A DNA stretch of 64,000 nucleotides from assembly GCF_003589595.1 (NCBI RefSeq), contig NW_020653993.1:7041876-7105875 (forward strand), written 5' to 3'. Every line of letters begins with the position of its first letter. The stretch's first letter is position 1. This DNA is from Hyposmocoma kahamanoa. Lineage: Eukaryota > Arthropoda > Insecta > Lepidoptera > Cosmopterigidae. The position numbers were made by a program, and so were the translations under genes. The notes under the pieces were generated by a model. That model did no database searches, was not told the DNA's origin, and saw only the letters and a program-made list of their open reading frames with translations. Below are positions 1 through 11,699 of the stretch, piece after piece.

Positions 1-366
1 CCGCCGCACCCTGAATAAGGCCTAAGGTTTAATGGCTTTAATATTATCGGATTAATCGAGACTAAACGTAGTCGTGTCTACACGGCTTATCGCGATAATT
101 TTACTACGGCATTCGATATGCATTAGGCATTAGACGATATCTCGGGTGGCGGTCTTTTTGACACATCAAAAAGATTTATCGCGCTATTTAATGCGTATAT
201 TTGCCACATTGACATCAATTAGCGTGCAGCATGAGCGCAACAGGATTGCACGTGGAGTGATCAAATGTTTAATAATCACTTTTTATTCAAAAAAATACCG
301 ATCTCAAAAGTTTTTGCTTAGCGTCTTTTTTATTGGAATTACATCTGTTTGACAAGTGTTATTGAA

Positions 367-680
367 ATCAGTTAAGGGAAAATGCGCGGAACCCGATTCA
401 TCCCCTAGTTTGCCACACTTAGAGGTGGAATATTTTCTTTAAATTTAAATGGGACCACTACTGACGCACCCTGTTTTCAACAAAAAATAATCATGAAAAT
501 CGGTTCACAAATGCAGAGTTATCGCATAAGATACATACAAAAAAAACATTCAGTCGAATTGACAACCTCCTCCTTTTTTGAAGTCGGTTAAAAGATACAG
601 TCGAATTGAGAAACTCCTCCTTTTTGGAGTCGGTTGAAAGCGCTCGAGTTTCTCGAATTGTTTCAAACTGAACCATGTTT
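367..680 (-). repeat. ACCGACTTCAAAAAAGG family copy, with partial duplication
   Basis: Reverse copy: TTCATCCCCTAGTTTGCCAC at one end and CTCCTTTTTTGAAGTCGGTT at the other. The last ~45 bases are repeated once (about 596-645). Confidence 0.6.
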
Positions 681-1501
681 ATGATAGACTAAAGTATTGG
701 TTTTGCTTCGACTCATGAAATAGCATAACGCAGCAGTTTCAACCTCCGTCTTGGAATGATATTTTCAACTCATATTTGGACATAATTAAAACAAGAACCA
801 ACCCACACCTCAAGTGAAATTTAGTTATGTATTTAGGTAGAACACCAGACGTGTCCTTTACCCTCTCACAAAAGATCCTGGCAATATACCAAGCCAAAAC
901 GGAGAAAATTTCAGGTGTTTCAGGGTACCAACCCTAAATAAGTATCTTTTTAATAGCTAAGAAAAACCATGCTGCTTAACTTCATATGATGTATTTTTTC
1001 AAATATGCTAAATGGATCCATGTCACGTGTACTGAAGTACAGTAGAGCTTTAGCGTTTTCATTACGAAAACTAGAACATGGTTCTCGTTAACTAAATAAA
1101 AAGATACATAATGTTTTCTATTTATTGCTATATAATATAATAGTTTCCTTATATCATTCTCAGTGCTACACATAACTCACGTTGTTTGTCTCAAATAACT
1201 TACCTATTTATTTCTTCACACTGTTTTTACAAAAATCTAATTATCTCAAAAGTGTCATTTTGTGGGTTGGTTCTAGTTTGCATAACTATGTCCAATTTAT
1301 TGGCATTAGAGCTTAGATCCTATTGTAGCCAGTCTGTTTCACGCAATATTTTAGGCAGTATTTTTATGCCTCAATTATTTCGATAATGGGCGTTAGACTT
1401 TAACCTTAGTGTGGCTCCAGCATTACACTATGATTTACACATTACTTTACACCATTATTAACATTATGTAACTACTGTTCATGTTTATTCTTATTCTGTA
1501 G

Positions 1502-1654
1502 GTACACAGCGGGAGCGGGCGTAGGCGTGTTCCACAGTGGCGTAGAGGTGCACGGATCGGAGTGGGCGTACGGTGGGCACCCTTACGCCTTCACGGGAGT
1601 ATTCGAGATCACGCCGCGCGATTCGAGAGAACTCGGCGAACAGTTTCGATTCAG
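1502..1654 (+). CDS. DESI2: DESI2-like exon A (catalytic His block)
   Basis: Acceptor AG at 1500-1501 and donor GTGAGT at 1655. It encodes [13 protein letters not shown], then [17 protein letters not shown], ending FRFR split after two codon bases. The His in VFHSG matches the PPPDE catalytic His position. Confidence 0.93.
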
Positions 1655-4600
1655 GTGAGTAATATTTCACGTGAAACCACACCCCACTGGTTGTTGAAAA
1701 TTGTACTTTGGGTCGTATGCACAGAGTTCACATGTGCAGTTTACAAAGTAAGCTAAAATGATATGGTGCACTCATCGAGTACCAGAAATAGAGACGAAAT
1801 GTCGTTTAATCTGTTTGAAAACTATTCTGCCACATCATTACGGTGACAACTGCGCTCCGATTGGCCAGCCCAAATTCGAAACAATTGACGTAGTCGTCAA
1901 TTGTTTCACTTCAAATCGACCATTTTATACTGGAGCGTTGCTATAATGGACGAAAATTGCAAAATTACATATTTAATATTTAATTACCGATGAAATGTGA
2001 TTCCGTTTGTTTTGTAATTACATGTTTTGCCTTTTTTTCCCACACCACCGAATGGAACAGCCCCCCATAGAGATATTATCTTTATTACAATATATGCAGA
2101 AAATTTTTGGAATATATGGAGACGTACACACAGGTCAGTTGTTGGCGCTGTACTATTTCAGCTTTCTAATTTGTGATTTCAGCGCTGACGAGGTTTGGTA
2201 TTTAAAAGTGATGAAAGGCCCATTTGCCTGACGAGTTGCCAGGGATGAATAGCCCTCATTTCGTCTCTATTTCTGGTAATATACTCGATGGGTGCACTCC
2301 ATCACTCACCTCAAGTAAATAAAAAACAATATTTCCGTAAGTTACGTATGCCATGCGGAGGGAAGAATGTCATGTGACGAGTTGAGTATTTGGTATGAAT
2401 GTGGAGGGATATAAAGGGAGAGGAAGGCCAAAGCAAAGATGGATGGATTGTGTGAAGATGACATGGATAAAAAAGGCGTGAGTATGAAAATGACGGCTGA
2501 TAGGGGAGAGTGGAAGAAAAATACATATTGTGCCAACACCACCTAGGACAGGAAGACGAATTTATTACCGCTTGGCGGGAGAAATAGGTGAGGCATTACT
2601 TCCCTAGACGAACTCATTCACTAAAAGCTCTACTGCTACTAAAAAACAATGCCCTTTTAAATAGATATATTACAGAGAGTTTCAAACGTTGCAGGCAAAG
2701 TATACGCATCGGGTACACGGACTTCAGCGAAGAGGAAGTCCGGCGACTGGTCACAGAGCTTGGGAAGCAGTTCCGCGGTGACAGGTAATTTTTCACACCA
2801 GCCGTTTATCGGCGAAACATTTTATTTTTAACCGACTTCAAAAAAGGAAGAGGTTTTCAATTCGACTGTATTGTTTTTTGTATGTTACGCGATTACTCCG
2901 GTATTTATGAAACGATTTAGATTATTATTTTTTTGTTGGAAAGAAGGTACATTTTAATTTGAAGAAAATGTTCTACACGTAAGAGTGGATGGTAATCTAG
3001 AGGATGAATCCGGTTTCTCGCACTTTCCGGTTACCGATTTCAATAAAACTTGGCAAATAGATGTAATTCCACGAACATTTGAGGTCGGTCTTTTTTTTTT
3101 TCATAAAAAGTTACAATTATTACGAAGCCGTTCGAAAAGGTCTAGCTACATCGACTGAACTGGCAACCGGTACTATCTCAATTTTGACAATTTCACAGGA
3201 TGAAGAAAAGAATTGTTTGCGTCATTTATATAACATTTTTATATAACAGTTATTACAAATGGAGATACCGGTTGCCAGTCCACAGTCGATATATCACATT
3301 TTACTCTACTCATAGAGTGACAATCGTACACAAATGTTCAGATTGTCACTCTACCTTCAGCGTCTGCACCGAGATGGTTTACTCTTGTTTTGACGACTTC
3401 TGTATACGAGTAGCGCGCACACCGCTTTTCATGGTGTCCCCATCTCTGTGTACCCGACCGGGACCACTGTAGAAACTTTTCTATATTGTCTCGGGTCTAA
3501 GTATTTGTGGTACCGTTGTTGTTTCTTTACTTTGGGACAGGAGCAATGTATGTGATGTTTCAATATATTTCTTACGTTTCAGATACCACCTAATGAACAA
3601 CAACTGCAATCACTTCACGTCGGCGTTTTGTCAGGTAATATAATATAAACTATAGCAATAAATACCATATAAATTTAAATGTATAATGGAAATATCATTT
3701 CTTTAATAGTGGACAGTTTGCAGTGCAAACCGCGCCTGTCTTGATTAAAATAACCAGTAAAGATAAAGAAAACTATACATGTATATAGAAATGTATATAA
3801 AAAGAATATAATAAAAATCATTTCCGTAAAAAGCACAGTACACACACACAACATATATAACACTTTACTTCAACTACACAACACTTGAAACAAGTACAAT
3901 GCACAACGTGCTTCATTATATTATATAATACCCTCCCTAACACGTCACTCGAGCCACTTTGCATTTTCATAATTAAATAATACTAAAAATAAAAAAGCTG
4001 GTGTGTGTGGTTAATAATAATATAATAAGAATAATAATACTTTGTTTTCTACACAAAATACAACAACAAACAAGAAGTACATATACATGTTAGTAATTTT
4101 AGAACAGTATTTTGTAGGGAGCTGGTGCTTGCTATATAGGTTGAACCGTTTTGACGCATTATGTCAGGATCGCAAAATGCCAAACAGGCAGAATGTCACA
4201 TTCGCAAAATGCCAGATTAGCAAAACACTTGTGCTAGAAGTCACCAGGTCCCAATCCTTGCAAATGAAACAAATGTTACTAAGTATACGCATACCAACCA
4301 AAAATTATATGTATGAGAGAAAAAAGATGACAGAGAAATTAGAATATTCCTATAAAAATATTTTATTTAATGACATTCCAGGCGCTGTGCTCACGTGACA
4401 TCCCGTCGTGGATAAACAGGCTAGCCTACGTCAGCTCCTGTGTACCCTTCCTGCAGCGCTGTTTGCCCAAGTACATAACGTTTTAATTGACATAATGTGT
4501 GTGTGTAATGTATATTTTATTGTGTATGAGAGGTGTTGTGCATCAAGTGCCGCCATTTTGAATTTTCGCCCAAGATTAATTTATCTTAAAATAGTGATCG

Positions 4601-6058
4601 AGGCTAGCGTTAATGTCACATACAAAAAATTGAGAAGAAGTTATTTATATTTACGTACGCACTGAGCGAGATAAAGAAAACGACTGACCAGACAACTGCA
4701 ATTGCCGCTTATTATGCATACACTCGTTCCAACTTAAGTTACGGAATTATCCTTTGGGGAAATAGTGTGTACGCACGAGAAGTATTTACAATTCAAAAAA
4801 AGTATACTGACTTGCAGACCATATTTCAAACAATTTAAAATTTTAACTTTAGTTTCCGTTTATATTTTCGAGATTTGTAAATTTATAAACAGCACCCTGA
4901 CTTCTACATCAATCTTGACGACCTGCCCCAAGGACATACTTTTAGACCACGCAATAGATTGCTTCTGCCACAATCTCAGCTACAAATACACAGCTCAGGT
5001 CCCCACTCAATGTCGGTAAAGATATTCCACGGTCTCCCGCCAATCATTAAGAACGAGAAAAAGTATTTACTCTTTCTTAATAAATTGAAATTATACCTAA
5101 TTAATAAAAGTTACCACAATTTAAGTGAATACTTTAATGACAAAATATAATAATATAGAAACAAATTTTTATAATTAAATTACTATATAACAAATAAATC
5201 TTGAATTGTGTTATATTATATATTGATATTATTGTAATTTAATTTAATTGAATTGGAATTTTCTCAGTGTCATACTTTTTATTATACATACACATATTGA
5301 TAGTGAACAATTGAAGTGACTGATCTAAGCCTCGGCCTTCCTCTGCTCTTATTATTATCCCTAAGACAGGACTCATATGTGTAGTAACACTATTTCAATT
5401 TTAAGATCTTATGTACCATATGAAAACAGTAAACAATATTGTAATATATTAATAATAATGCAATATTGTAACAAACAGCATTGAGTTACATAATAAAAAT
5501 ATATTGTTATTGTTTGTTTTATGCTGTATAATTAGGGAGTGCACTTACCAATATTTTCCACTCCTCATCTTTCGAAAACATCCCGCATAGACCATTCATA
5601 TAAGCTGACTACCACATCCTACTTAAATAATAATAATACAACCACACCAAATGCCTGGTCTCAAACTAGGGAATCCCCTGTACTATGTGTACCAGAGGAA
5701 CTGGCACTCATGGTACGGTTACTCTTCGGCACTTCCTAGAACACCCAGACCAGAACCAATTTAGAAAAGTTCATTTCCCCAAATTGGTCCTACCAGGAAT
5801 CGAACCCGGGACCTGGAATGTAAGCCGTTATACCACCGGGGCCGTCATCAAAATCATCAATTCATCATCATCGCCGAATTCCATCGTGGCCAAACACGTC
5901 CCTTAATGTCAATAATTCTTGTCTTCAATAAGTCTTGTCTTGTGTACAATAATAAATTGTCTTGTGTTATGTGCAGGGAGTGGCTGACCCCTGCGGCACT
6001 TCAGCAGTCTCTGGCGCTGGCGCACTCGCGTTCCTCATCGCCATCCACGCCGCAATAA
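1502..6058 (+). CDS. DESI2: DESI2-like deSUMOylating isopeptidase (PPPDE family), 3' part of gene
   Basis: Five exons join as 1502-1654, 2695-2784, 3583-3634, 4382-4470 and 5977-6058, giving 154 residues plus stop, with every junction GT-AG and in phase. The protein follows the vertebrate DESI2/PPPDE1 layout: a GVGVFHSG block with the catalytic-type His, [11 protein letters not shown], then [11 protein letters not shown] with the catalytic-type Cys, then [10 protein letters not shown] and EWLTPAALQ. Family members are thiol isopeptidases acting on SUMO (and reportedly ubiquitin) conjugates through a Cys-His dyad, and are cytosolic. About 20 N-terminal residues with the start codon are missing; no matching exon was seen in 1-1501, so the gene should begin left of the window. 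Exons are GC-richer than the AT-rich introns, which hold several repeats, including a LINE remnant before the last exon. Family call is strong; substrate specificity is not readable from sequence. Confidence 0.93.
1766..2297. mobile_element. TIR element family B, copy 1
   Basis: Long inverted ends: GTGCACTCATCGAGTA plus CCAGAAATAGAGACGAAATG at the left, with their complement at the right. About 530 bp, matching 41333-41869 in reverse. Intronic in the DESI2-like gene. No coding frame. Confidence 0.7.
2396..2645 (+). repeat. LINE 3'-end remnant followed by SINE-like 3' piece
   Basis: Bases 2396-2530 translate to [14 protein letters not shown] and a following WKKN-type tail, typical of RTE/endonuclease-RT LINE C-termini in Lepidoptera. 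The next ~115 bases match the 3' part of the AAATCGCAAAGATCTG repeat family seen at 29160 and 43208. Intronic in the DESI2-like gene. Confidence 0.6.
2695..2784 (+). CDS. DESI2: DESI2-like exon B
   Basis: Acceptor GTTGCAG, donor GTAATT at 2785. It encodes [19 protein letters not shown] and ELGKQFRGD, which matches the conserved helix before the catalytic Cys (human form ends ELGKEYKG). The phase joins AG|G before and AG|A after. Confidence 0.93.
2828..3095 (+). repeat. ACCGACTTCAAAAAAGG family copy
   Basis: AACCGACTTCAAAAAAGGAA through TTTGAGGTCGGTC, with about 270 bp of the family. In the DESI2-like gene intron. Confidence 0.62.
3143..3293. repeat. Foldback repeat in DESI2-like intron
   Basis: Inverted arms with ACTGGCAACCGGTA and TCGACTG (3143-3172 and 3267-3293) around an AT-rich centre. 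A separate perfect 12-bp palindromic pair AGAGTGACAATC lies just downstream at 3314-3325 and 3341-3352. Confidence 0.7.
3583..3634 (+). CDS. DESI2: DESI2-like exon C (catalytic Cys, 52 bp)
   Basis: Short exon after acceptor GTTTCAG, donor GTAATA at 3635. It encodes [17 protein letters not shown]; the Cys of NCNHF is the family's nucleophile position. It ends in phase 0. Confidence 0.93.
4382..4470 (+). CDS. DESI2: DESI2-like exon D
   Basis: Acceptor ATTCCAG and donor GTACAT at 4471. It encodes [20 protein letters not shown] then [10 protein letters not shown], closely matching the vertebrate segment IPRWINRLAYFSSC. An apparent TGA at 4396-4398 is out of the correct frame. Confidence 0.92.
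4672..5151 (+). pseudogene. Decayed Jockey/CR1-like LINE reverse transcriptase 3' fragment
   Basis: Fragments in shifting frames read [39 protein letters not shown] and [16 protein letters not shown]. These match the C-terminal region of LINE polymerases, where the usual forms are LSYGILVWG, LTLPSLYIFE and KIYNxLPxxIK. It lies in the last intron of the DESI2-like gene and has frameshifts and stops, so it is inactive. Confidence 0.75.
5623..5852 (-). repeat. tRNA-headed SINE
   Basis: On the minus strand a tRNA-like head (A box GGTGGTATAACGG, B box GGGTTCGATTCC) is followed by a body with TTGGTTCTGGTCTGGGTGTT and a TTATTATTATT tail. Related bodies occur at 18570-18675, 29527-29665 and 39450-39690. 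Confidence 0.72.
5977..6058 (+). CDS. DESI2: DESI2-like terminal exon with stop
   Basis: Acceptor TGTGCAG. The joined AA|G codon gives [19 protein letters not shown], then a short Ser/Pro-rich tail and TAA at 6056-6058. The C-terminus is shorter than the vertebrate one. The 3' UTR end was not placed; AATAAA motifs occur near 7.2-7.4 kb, but the sequence is AT-rich. Confidence 0.92.
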
Positions 6059-6464
6059 CAAAGTGAGTACTGATACATCATCATCAGCCTATCGCATCCA
6101 TTACTGGACATAGGCCTCTCCCAATTTCCCAAGCCTTTCACAAATTTTACTACCATGATATAGAGTTAAATGTTGTACAAGTAAATATGTAAATTTCCTA
6201 TTTTCAAAATGTTTCCGAAATACATATTTCAAGAATGTTTCCGGTGGGAAAGCTTCCAATTTAGGAGAATTCTTAAAATTACTGAAAATACTCTGTACTG
6301 AAAAATTTTGTAAACCTAGTAGTGATTGTTCGTCATGATAGGCATATTGTAATAGGTCACCGCTTTTTCAACGGGAAACTAGAAATATTGCAGCTTTGTC
6401 AAACACCCCTCCGTAAACTATACATCATCAAATTGTATATTATAATATCCGGGCGGGGCACATT

Positions 6465-6650
6465 ACTCGTACAACAGATAACCGATTGCCGGGCCAAAAA
6501 GTTCTCGAGTGGCGACCGCGTACTGGAAGACGCAGCGTGGACAAACCACCTATGACCTAGCGCAAGCCCGATCTTTGGGAAAGGCGTATGTCCAGCGGTG
6601 GACGTGTTTCGGCTGAAATGGTGATGATTTGACAATATTCGTTTTTTTTT
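6465..6650 (+). repeat. RTE-like LINE 3' tail
   Basis: Degenerate frames read VLEWRPRTGRRSVDKPP and AYVQRW, followed by a GGCTGAAATGGTGATGAT tail, a common 3' end of lepidopteran RTE-type LINEs. No intact frame. Confidence 0.6.
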
Positions 6651-6659
6651 GCATTAAAA

Positions 6660-8260
6660 ATGAATTAACCATTGATTTGAATTTAACTGAAGTTTTTATT
6701 TTTAATTACAGAGAAAAATACCAAAAAGTTTTTTCATTTAAGAAAACAGCTGTGTTGTGCGGAACCTTAGATCTAAAATAATCTAATGTAATAAAAATAG
6801 GTAAGTGAGTTTGGCGCATTGTCGAACACATGCGAAATTAAACCTATTTTTAATGTTTATAGCATAATTTGAGGGCCATTCTTTAAAATTATTAAAAACA
6901 ATTTTATGTCGAAACTTTTTTATTAGTACACAGACAAAGACATTTCGCTGTTTTACATTTACACAAACAATACAATAAAATAAAATTAAAACAATTTGGT
7001 AATTAAAATAGAGCTTTAACAATTTGTAAACTATTCACAAGCATTGGTACGATTAGGCACAAGTCTCCATTAAAAAAAAATGTTACCTCTTTTACACAAG
7101 TTTCATTTGAAATACCAAAAAAAAATCTACAAATATACTTTAAGAAGTTATTACTAAAAAACTTCATTTCGTAATTTAACTTATTCTTTTTTTAATAAAT
7201 GGTCTTTTAACACCAGCTTTTTATATTACTCTATAAAAAAATGTTATGTTTTATGGCTATGGTCGATTTTTCCACATTATTGTGTTAAATGTTAGCATAT
7301 GAAATAAACTATATAAGTACAGGCGCTTGTCGCTTTTCCATAAAAACAAGGAAATACACTAACAAACGAAGAGGCTGTATGGTGTATCCTCTGCCTACCT
7401 AAATAAATGGAATAAACTTATTAAAAAATTATAAAATTATTAAACCTTAATAAAATACAGAAACAGTATTACTCATTAGGCCAAATATGACATAAAATTG
7501 TTTTAAATTTAGAAATATGATTAGATTGTAGAAAAAGGACTGTCATCTCATTAATCGTATGATTTTTTTACAAAACTTTGAACTTTCGTGTTTTTTTTCA
7601 GTTTCTTTTAGACATATGTTTTGTTTTACAAACAAATCGTAAAGCAAACAATTAATAACAAACTATAAATAGACTTTAGCTGTCCGTCCTTTTGGCACGA
7701 GGTAAAACGTTCACTGTCCTACATGTTGGCGAAGAAAACTTTCTTCGCGATCGTCATGTGGGGTAGGTAGTGTGTGGTCACCTATTGATAAAATGGTGTT
7801 TTGTGTGTTTGCATGTTTACTACTTTAAAAACATTGATTTTCTTCCGAATTAAAAATTTTGGTACAATTTTGTTTATAACTTTTTAAGCAAAGAAGTATA
7901 ATATTAGTACACTCAACAAACGTTTTCAAATGAAATTAATTTAAAAAATGTTTATCACAAAAACATGACTTGCTTTAAAAGTTATAAAATATAAACAAAA
8001 TAACTTTCAGGAAAATTGTTTCATTTTTGTACTGTGCATAATGAACTTGTAATACGTCCCTTTGCTACACAGTGAGTGGTCTCCTTTGTAAAGAAGGCGA
8101 TAAGCCATTGTCTATTTTTTCTAAAATATGTAAATAATCGTGTGCTACTGATATAAACAACTAAGAACTGAAAAATATGTAAATAATCGTCCTTTAATTA
8201 TTAAATTAGTGTCTAAACAACAAAGATTGCCATTGACCATCAAATATATTGGCGAACAAA
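6660..8260. other. No gene seen
   Basis: AT-rich sequence after the DESI2-like stop. It may hold the end of its 3' UTR. No coding frame or recognised element. Confidence 0.5.
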
Positions 8261-8264
8261 TGGT

Positions 8265-8440
8265 AGGAAATGAAACTATTTTTCCGGATTTAAATCGCGT
8301 ATATTTGTTTTTTCAAACAAACCGACGTTTCGGGCCCTTTACAAGTCCCATGGTCATCCCATGGTCACGGATGAAACGTCGGTTTGTTTGAAAAAAACAA
8401 ATATACGCGATTTAAATCTAGAAAAATAGTTTCATTTCCT
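8265..8440. repeat. Large inverted repeat (67-bp arms)
   Basis: Arms 8265-8331 and 8373-8440 are near-perfect complements (TTTAAATCGCGTATATTTGT, CAAACAAACCGACGTTTC) with a 41-bp spacer holding a doubled CCCATGGTCA. A single arm recurs at 31685-31790, and a diverged related copy is at 9840-9955. Confidence 0.85.
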
Positions 8441-9536
8441 ATGTGTAACAATCGCGAAAACCTAAGAACTGGACAAATGGCAGTTTTGAATGCAATTCTT
8501 TTTCAGCAAAACAAAAAATACGTTGTCCAACATGTCGGACCAATTTGTTTGTCAGTGAATGGGGTTTTAAACATGAAGTTTATTCGTTTTACTATAGTAA
8601 CTCATTACATGTTTTTCATTAAGCTCAAGATGGTGTACCTTAAAATATACTACTCTTGGACATATTTAAAAGAAAGCTAAAAAGGTTCAAATTATGATTA
8701 TTATGTTCATACAAATCACATATACCAGAACGTTTAATTTGAAAAAAGGAATGACTTCAATCGTCTTTTGATTTCAATTAAACGTTCAGCCCCCGTAGCA
8801 TACCGTCGCGATGAAGCTATTATATCCAAATTTAGCTATCAAATTCGAGTGATAAAACCGCCATTTTAAAATTTTATCACAATAGCTAATATGGTGAGCA
8901 CCGTGACGTGACATTTTTATCGCATCGTGAGCGACTCGACCAATGGCTGCAAAAGAATATCGCTGTGCCAAGCATGGCCACAAGGTCACAGCTGATTTTA
9001 AATCATTTGAACAGTTTGTGCACAGTAATTTTATCAATGTAAAAATTGCGCGCGACAAACGAGATAAAAAGAAATAATAAAAACCAACAAATTTATATGT
9101 TTATGTAAATTATTGGAAAAAGGCGAGGAGACCATTATTAATATAGTTCAATACATGAGAGTAATTAGAAATACCTAAATAATAACTAATGTAATAACTG
9201 AAACTACAAAACCCGCCCTTCCAATTTTTTGTTTCGTCGTTTTCGCGGTGATGGTCAAACCTTGTTCTTCAAAAAGTTTATCCTTGTTCTTCAAAAAGTA
9301 TAACAATAGTTCATTACCAAATAAACAAAAGAACGAATGACTAATGCGGTATCTTACCGATTCGCAATAAAAAAATAATGGCAACACATCTTTATCATCT
9401 TAAATAAATATCATCATATGTCACGGAGAAGTTTATCATTGCATGTGATATACTGTCATGCTACGGCCTCTGGTATATGTGGCCAAGGGTTCATGTAAAC
9501 GTTGTTATTATAATTCCAGGATTTATTAGCGTAATA

Positions 9537-9592
9537 TATAACTTAGAAAAAATACTCAGATAAATGAGTGTATTTTCTGAGTTATATTTTTT
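9537..9592. repeat. Small AT-rich hairpin
   Basis: ATATAACTTAGAAAAAATAC/TCA pairs with TGAGTGTATTTTCTGAGTTA across a six-base loop. No known family recognised. Confidence 0.6.
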
Positions 9593-10999
9593 AATGGGGA
9601 AATTATTATTATTAACTTGACAGGCGTCGATGAAGTCAACGCCTAAACTAACTTTTGTTTTTATTTCAACCTTATAATTTATTTATCTTTACAAATTTTG
9701 TATGAAACGAAACTTTTTTGCTTAAATTTTCGAAAACGCTTATTTTAATTTCAGACTTCATGGACACCTGTATATTTTAATGTTAATTATTGATGTGCCA
9801 TTGCTATACAAAAATATTACATAATACAAATGGAGCCACTTTTTTGCATCTAAATCGCGTAAATTTTGACGAACCAACCGTTACGGCAGGCTGGGTCCCG
9901 TAAAGAGCTCGAAATGTTGATTTGTTTGAAAAAAAAACAAATACACTCGATAATTATTAGTCCCGATTAGTCCTGTCGGGTTGAAGGAATTTATCTTTGT
10001 GTTCGTTCTTTGTATTTAATAATCATAGGAAACTAGTGGAGTCATGTCACAAAATAAAATAAATCCATAATAAACATATGCGATATAAAGCGCTTTCAAA
10101 TTAGACGCTTCTAGAAGCTCTGCATCCGCGCCACTAATAATTTTCGTACAATATTTAAAAGAACAGTTGCAGCGCCGCTGTCGTGATACGCGTGCGGCAT
10201 TTTTGCATTTATCCATACATATTAACTACATAATAAAGTTAACAAGACTATTTAGAATTACATAAATTATTTGTATATGGGGGACAGTCTCGGCATTTAC
10301 TGAGCGGCAAAAGTCATTCAGCACTGATTTTCAGAGTGCCCACGATTTTTGCAAACTCATTTGTATTTGCTCCTGTTTCACAAATTTAGTGAACTACATA
10401 ATCTTTTATAATTGAATGATCAAAAATAATTACCATTTTATGTCTAACAATAAATTATAAATTAGTAACATTATAAAGCTAAATCCATAAGTCAATGGCT
10501 AAATCTGAATAATTTAGTGAATTAGTAATCTCTATTCAGTTAAACATGCTTATTTGTCTAATTTGAAGGCGCCTTTAGATCGGAAAAAAATATTTCCAAT
10601 GTGTAGCAAGACTAAGAATTCGATATTACATGATAATGTATTAATGCGCCATTTCGAAAACCTGTTTTACTAACGTTGACGTCAAAGTAAATTCCAGTGC
10701 GAACGTCTTTCCTAAAATTAATTTGTCGGATTTGAGCATTAATACCCTAAATACTGTAACATTTTCTTCCTTCATACCTCAACAAACGTTAAAATATATA
10801 AAAAAACTTCCCAGGTACTGTAGTAAATAAATAAAAAATATATAAATAGAATAAAATTATATCCCTTACAATAACTAAGTCTTGAAAAACGATTCCTCCT
10901 AAAGTTCTAAATATTTACCAATAAAAAAAGTTTTTGACAATGCGCCAACATTAAAGAAATCTGGATGTTATTTTTCAAATAGATAATAATTGATAAATT

Positions 11000-11625
11000 T
11001 TGCAAGCAGTTTATGGATCAAGTATTTGGCGATGTTCTCTGTTTATCCCGACAATGAAACACCCAATTTGTCTTTCAAATATTTCGCGACGTTTTTTGTT
11101 TATTTTGACAATGTAACAAGTAATTTGTCGTTCAAGTATTTCTCAACGTACTACATCTACCTCGACAATGAAGCAAACAATTTGTCTGTCAAGAATTTTA
11201 CGAATTTCTTTATCTACCTTGACAATGAAACAAGCAATTTGTCATTCCAGTATGTCACGACGTTTTTGTGTATTTTGATAATAAATCAAGCAATTTATCT
11301 TTCAAGCTTTCCATGAAGTACTCTGTATACCTTACAAATGAAACAAGCACTTTGTCACTCAAGAATTTCACGTCGTTCTTTATCATCTTGACAATGAAAC
11401 AAGCAGATTGGCTTACAAGTTTTTCATGGCGTTCTTTATCTATTTTGACAATGAAACAAGCAATTTGTCTTTCAAGCATTTCACGACGTTCTCTATCTAC
11501 TTTGGCTATGAAACAAGCACTATGTCGTTCAAGAATTTCACGACGTTCTTTATCTATCTTGACAATTAAACAAGCATTTTGTCATAAGTGTTTTACGACG
11601 TTATTTGTGTACCGTTCAGTTAAAA
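11000..11625. repeat. 57-bp minisatellite, about ten units
   Basis: The anchor GACAATGAAAC-like word recurs at 11050, 11107, 11164, 11221, 11277, 11333, 11390, 11447, 11504 and 11561. The unit is 57 bp (19 codons) and both strands stay partly open, giving an apparent 19-residue protein repeat (KYFATFFVYFDNETSNLSF). Units differ by substitutions and two 1-bp deletions that break the frame, so coding is doubtful. Confidence 0.85.
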
Positions 11626-11699
11626 AGTAAGTTTACTCTCAAAGCACAAAAGTACTAAAAATCTTATATTTTAATATGTACGAAAGGATCTCACCAAGA

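Noticed and set aside
4042..4398. 118-codon plus-strand open frame upstream of a DESI2-like exon
   Set aside because: It is intronic and in the wrong frame relative to the exon at 4382-4470.
10990..11630. Open frames over the 57-bp repeat as a repeat-protein gene
   Set aside because: Both strands are open, 1-bp deletions between units shift the frame, and there are no exon signals or known domain.
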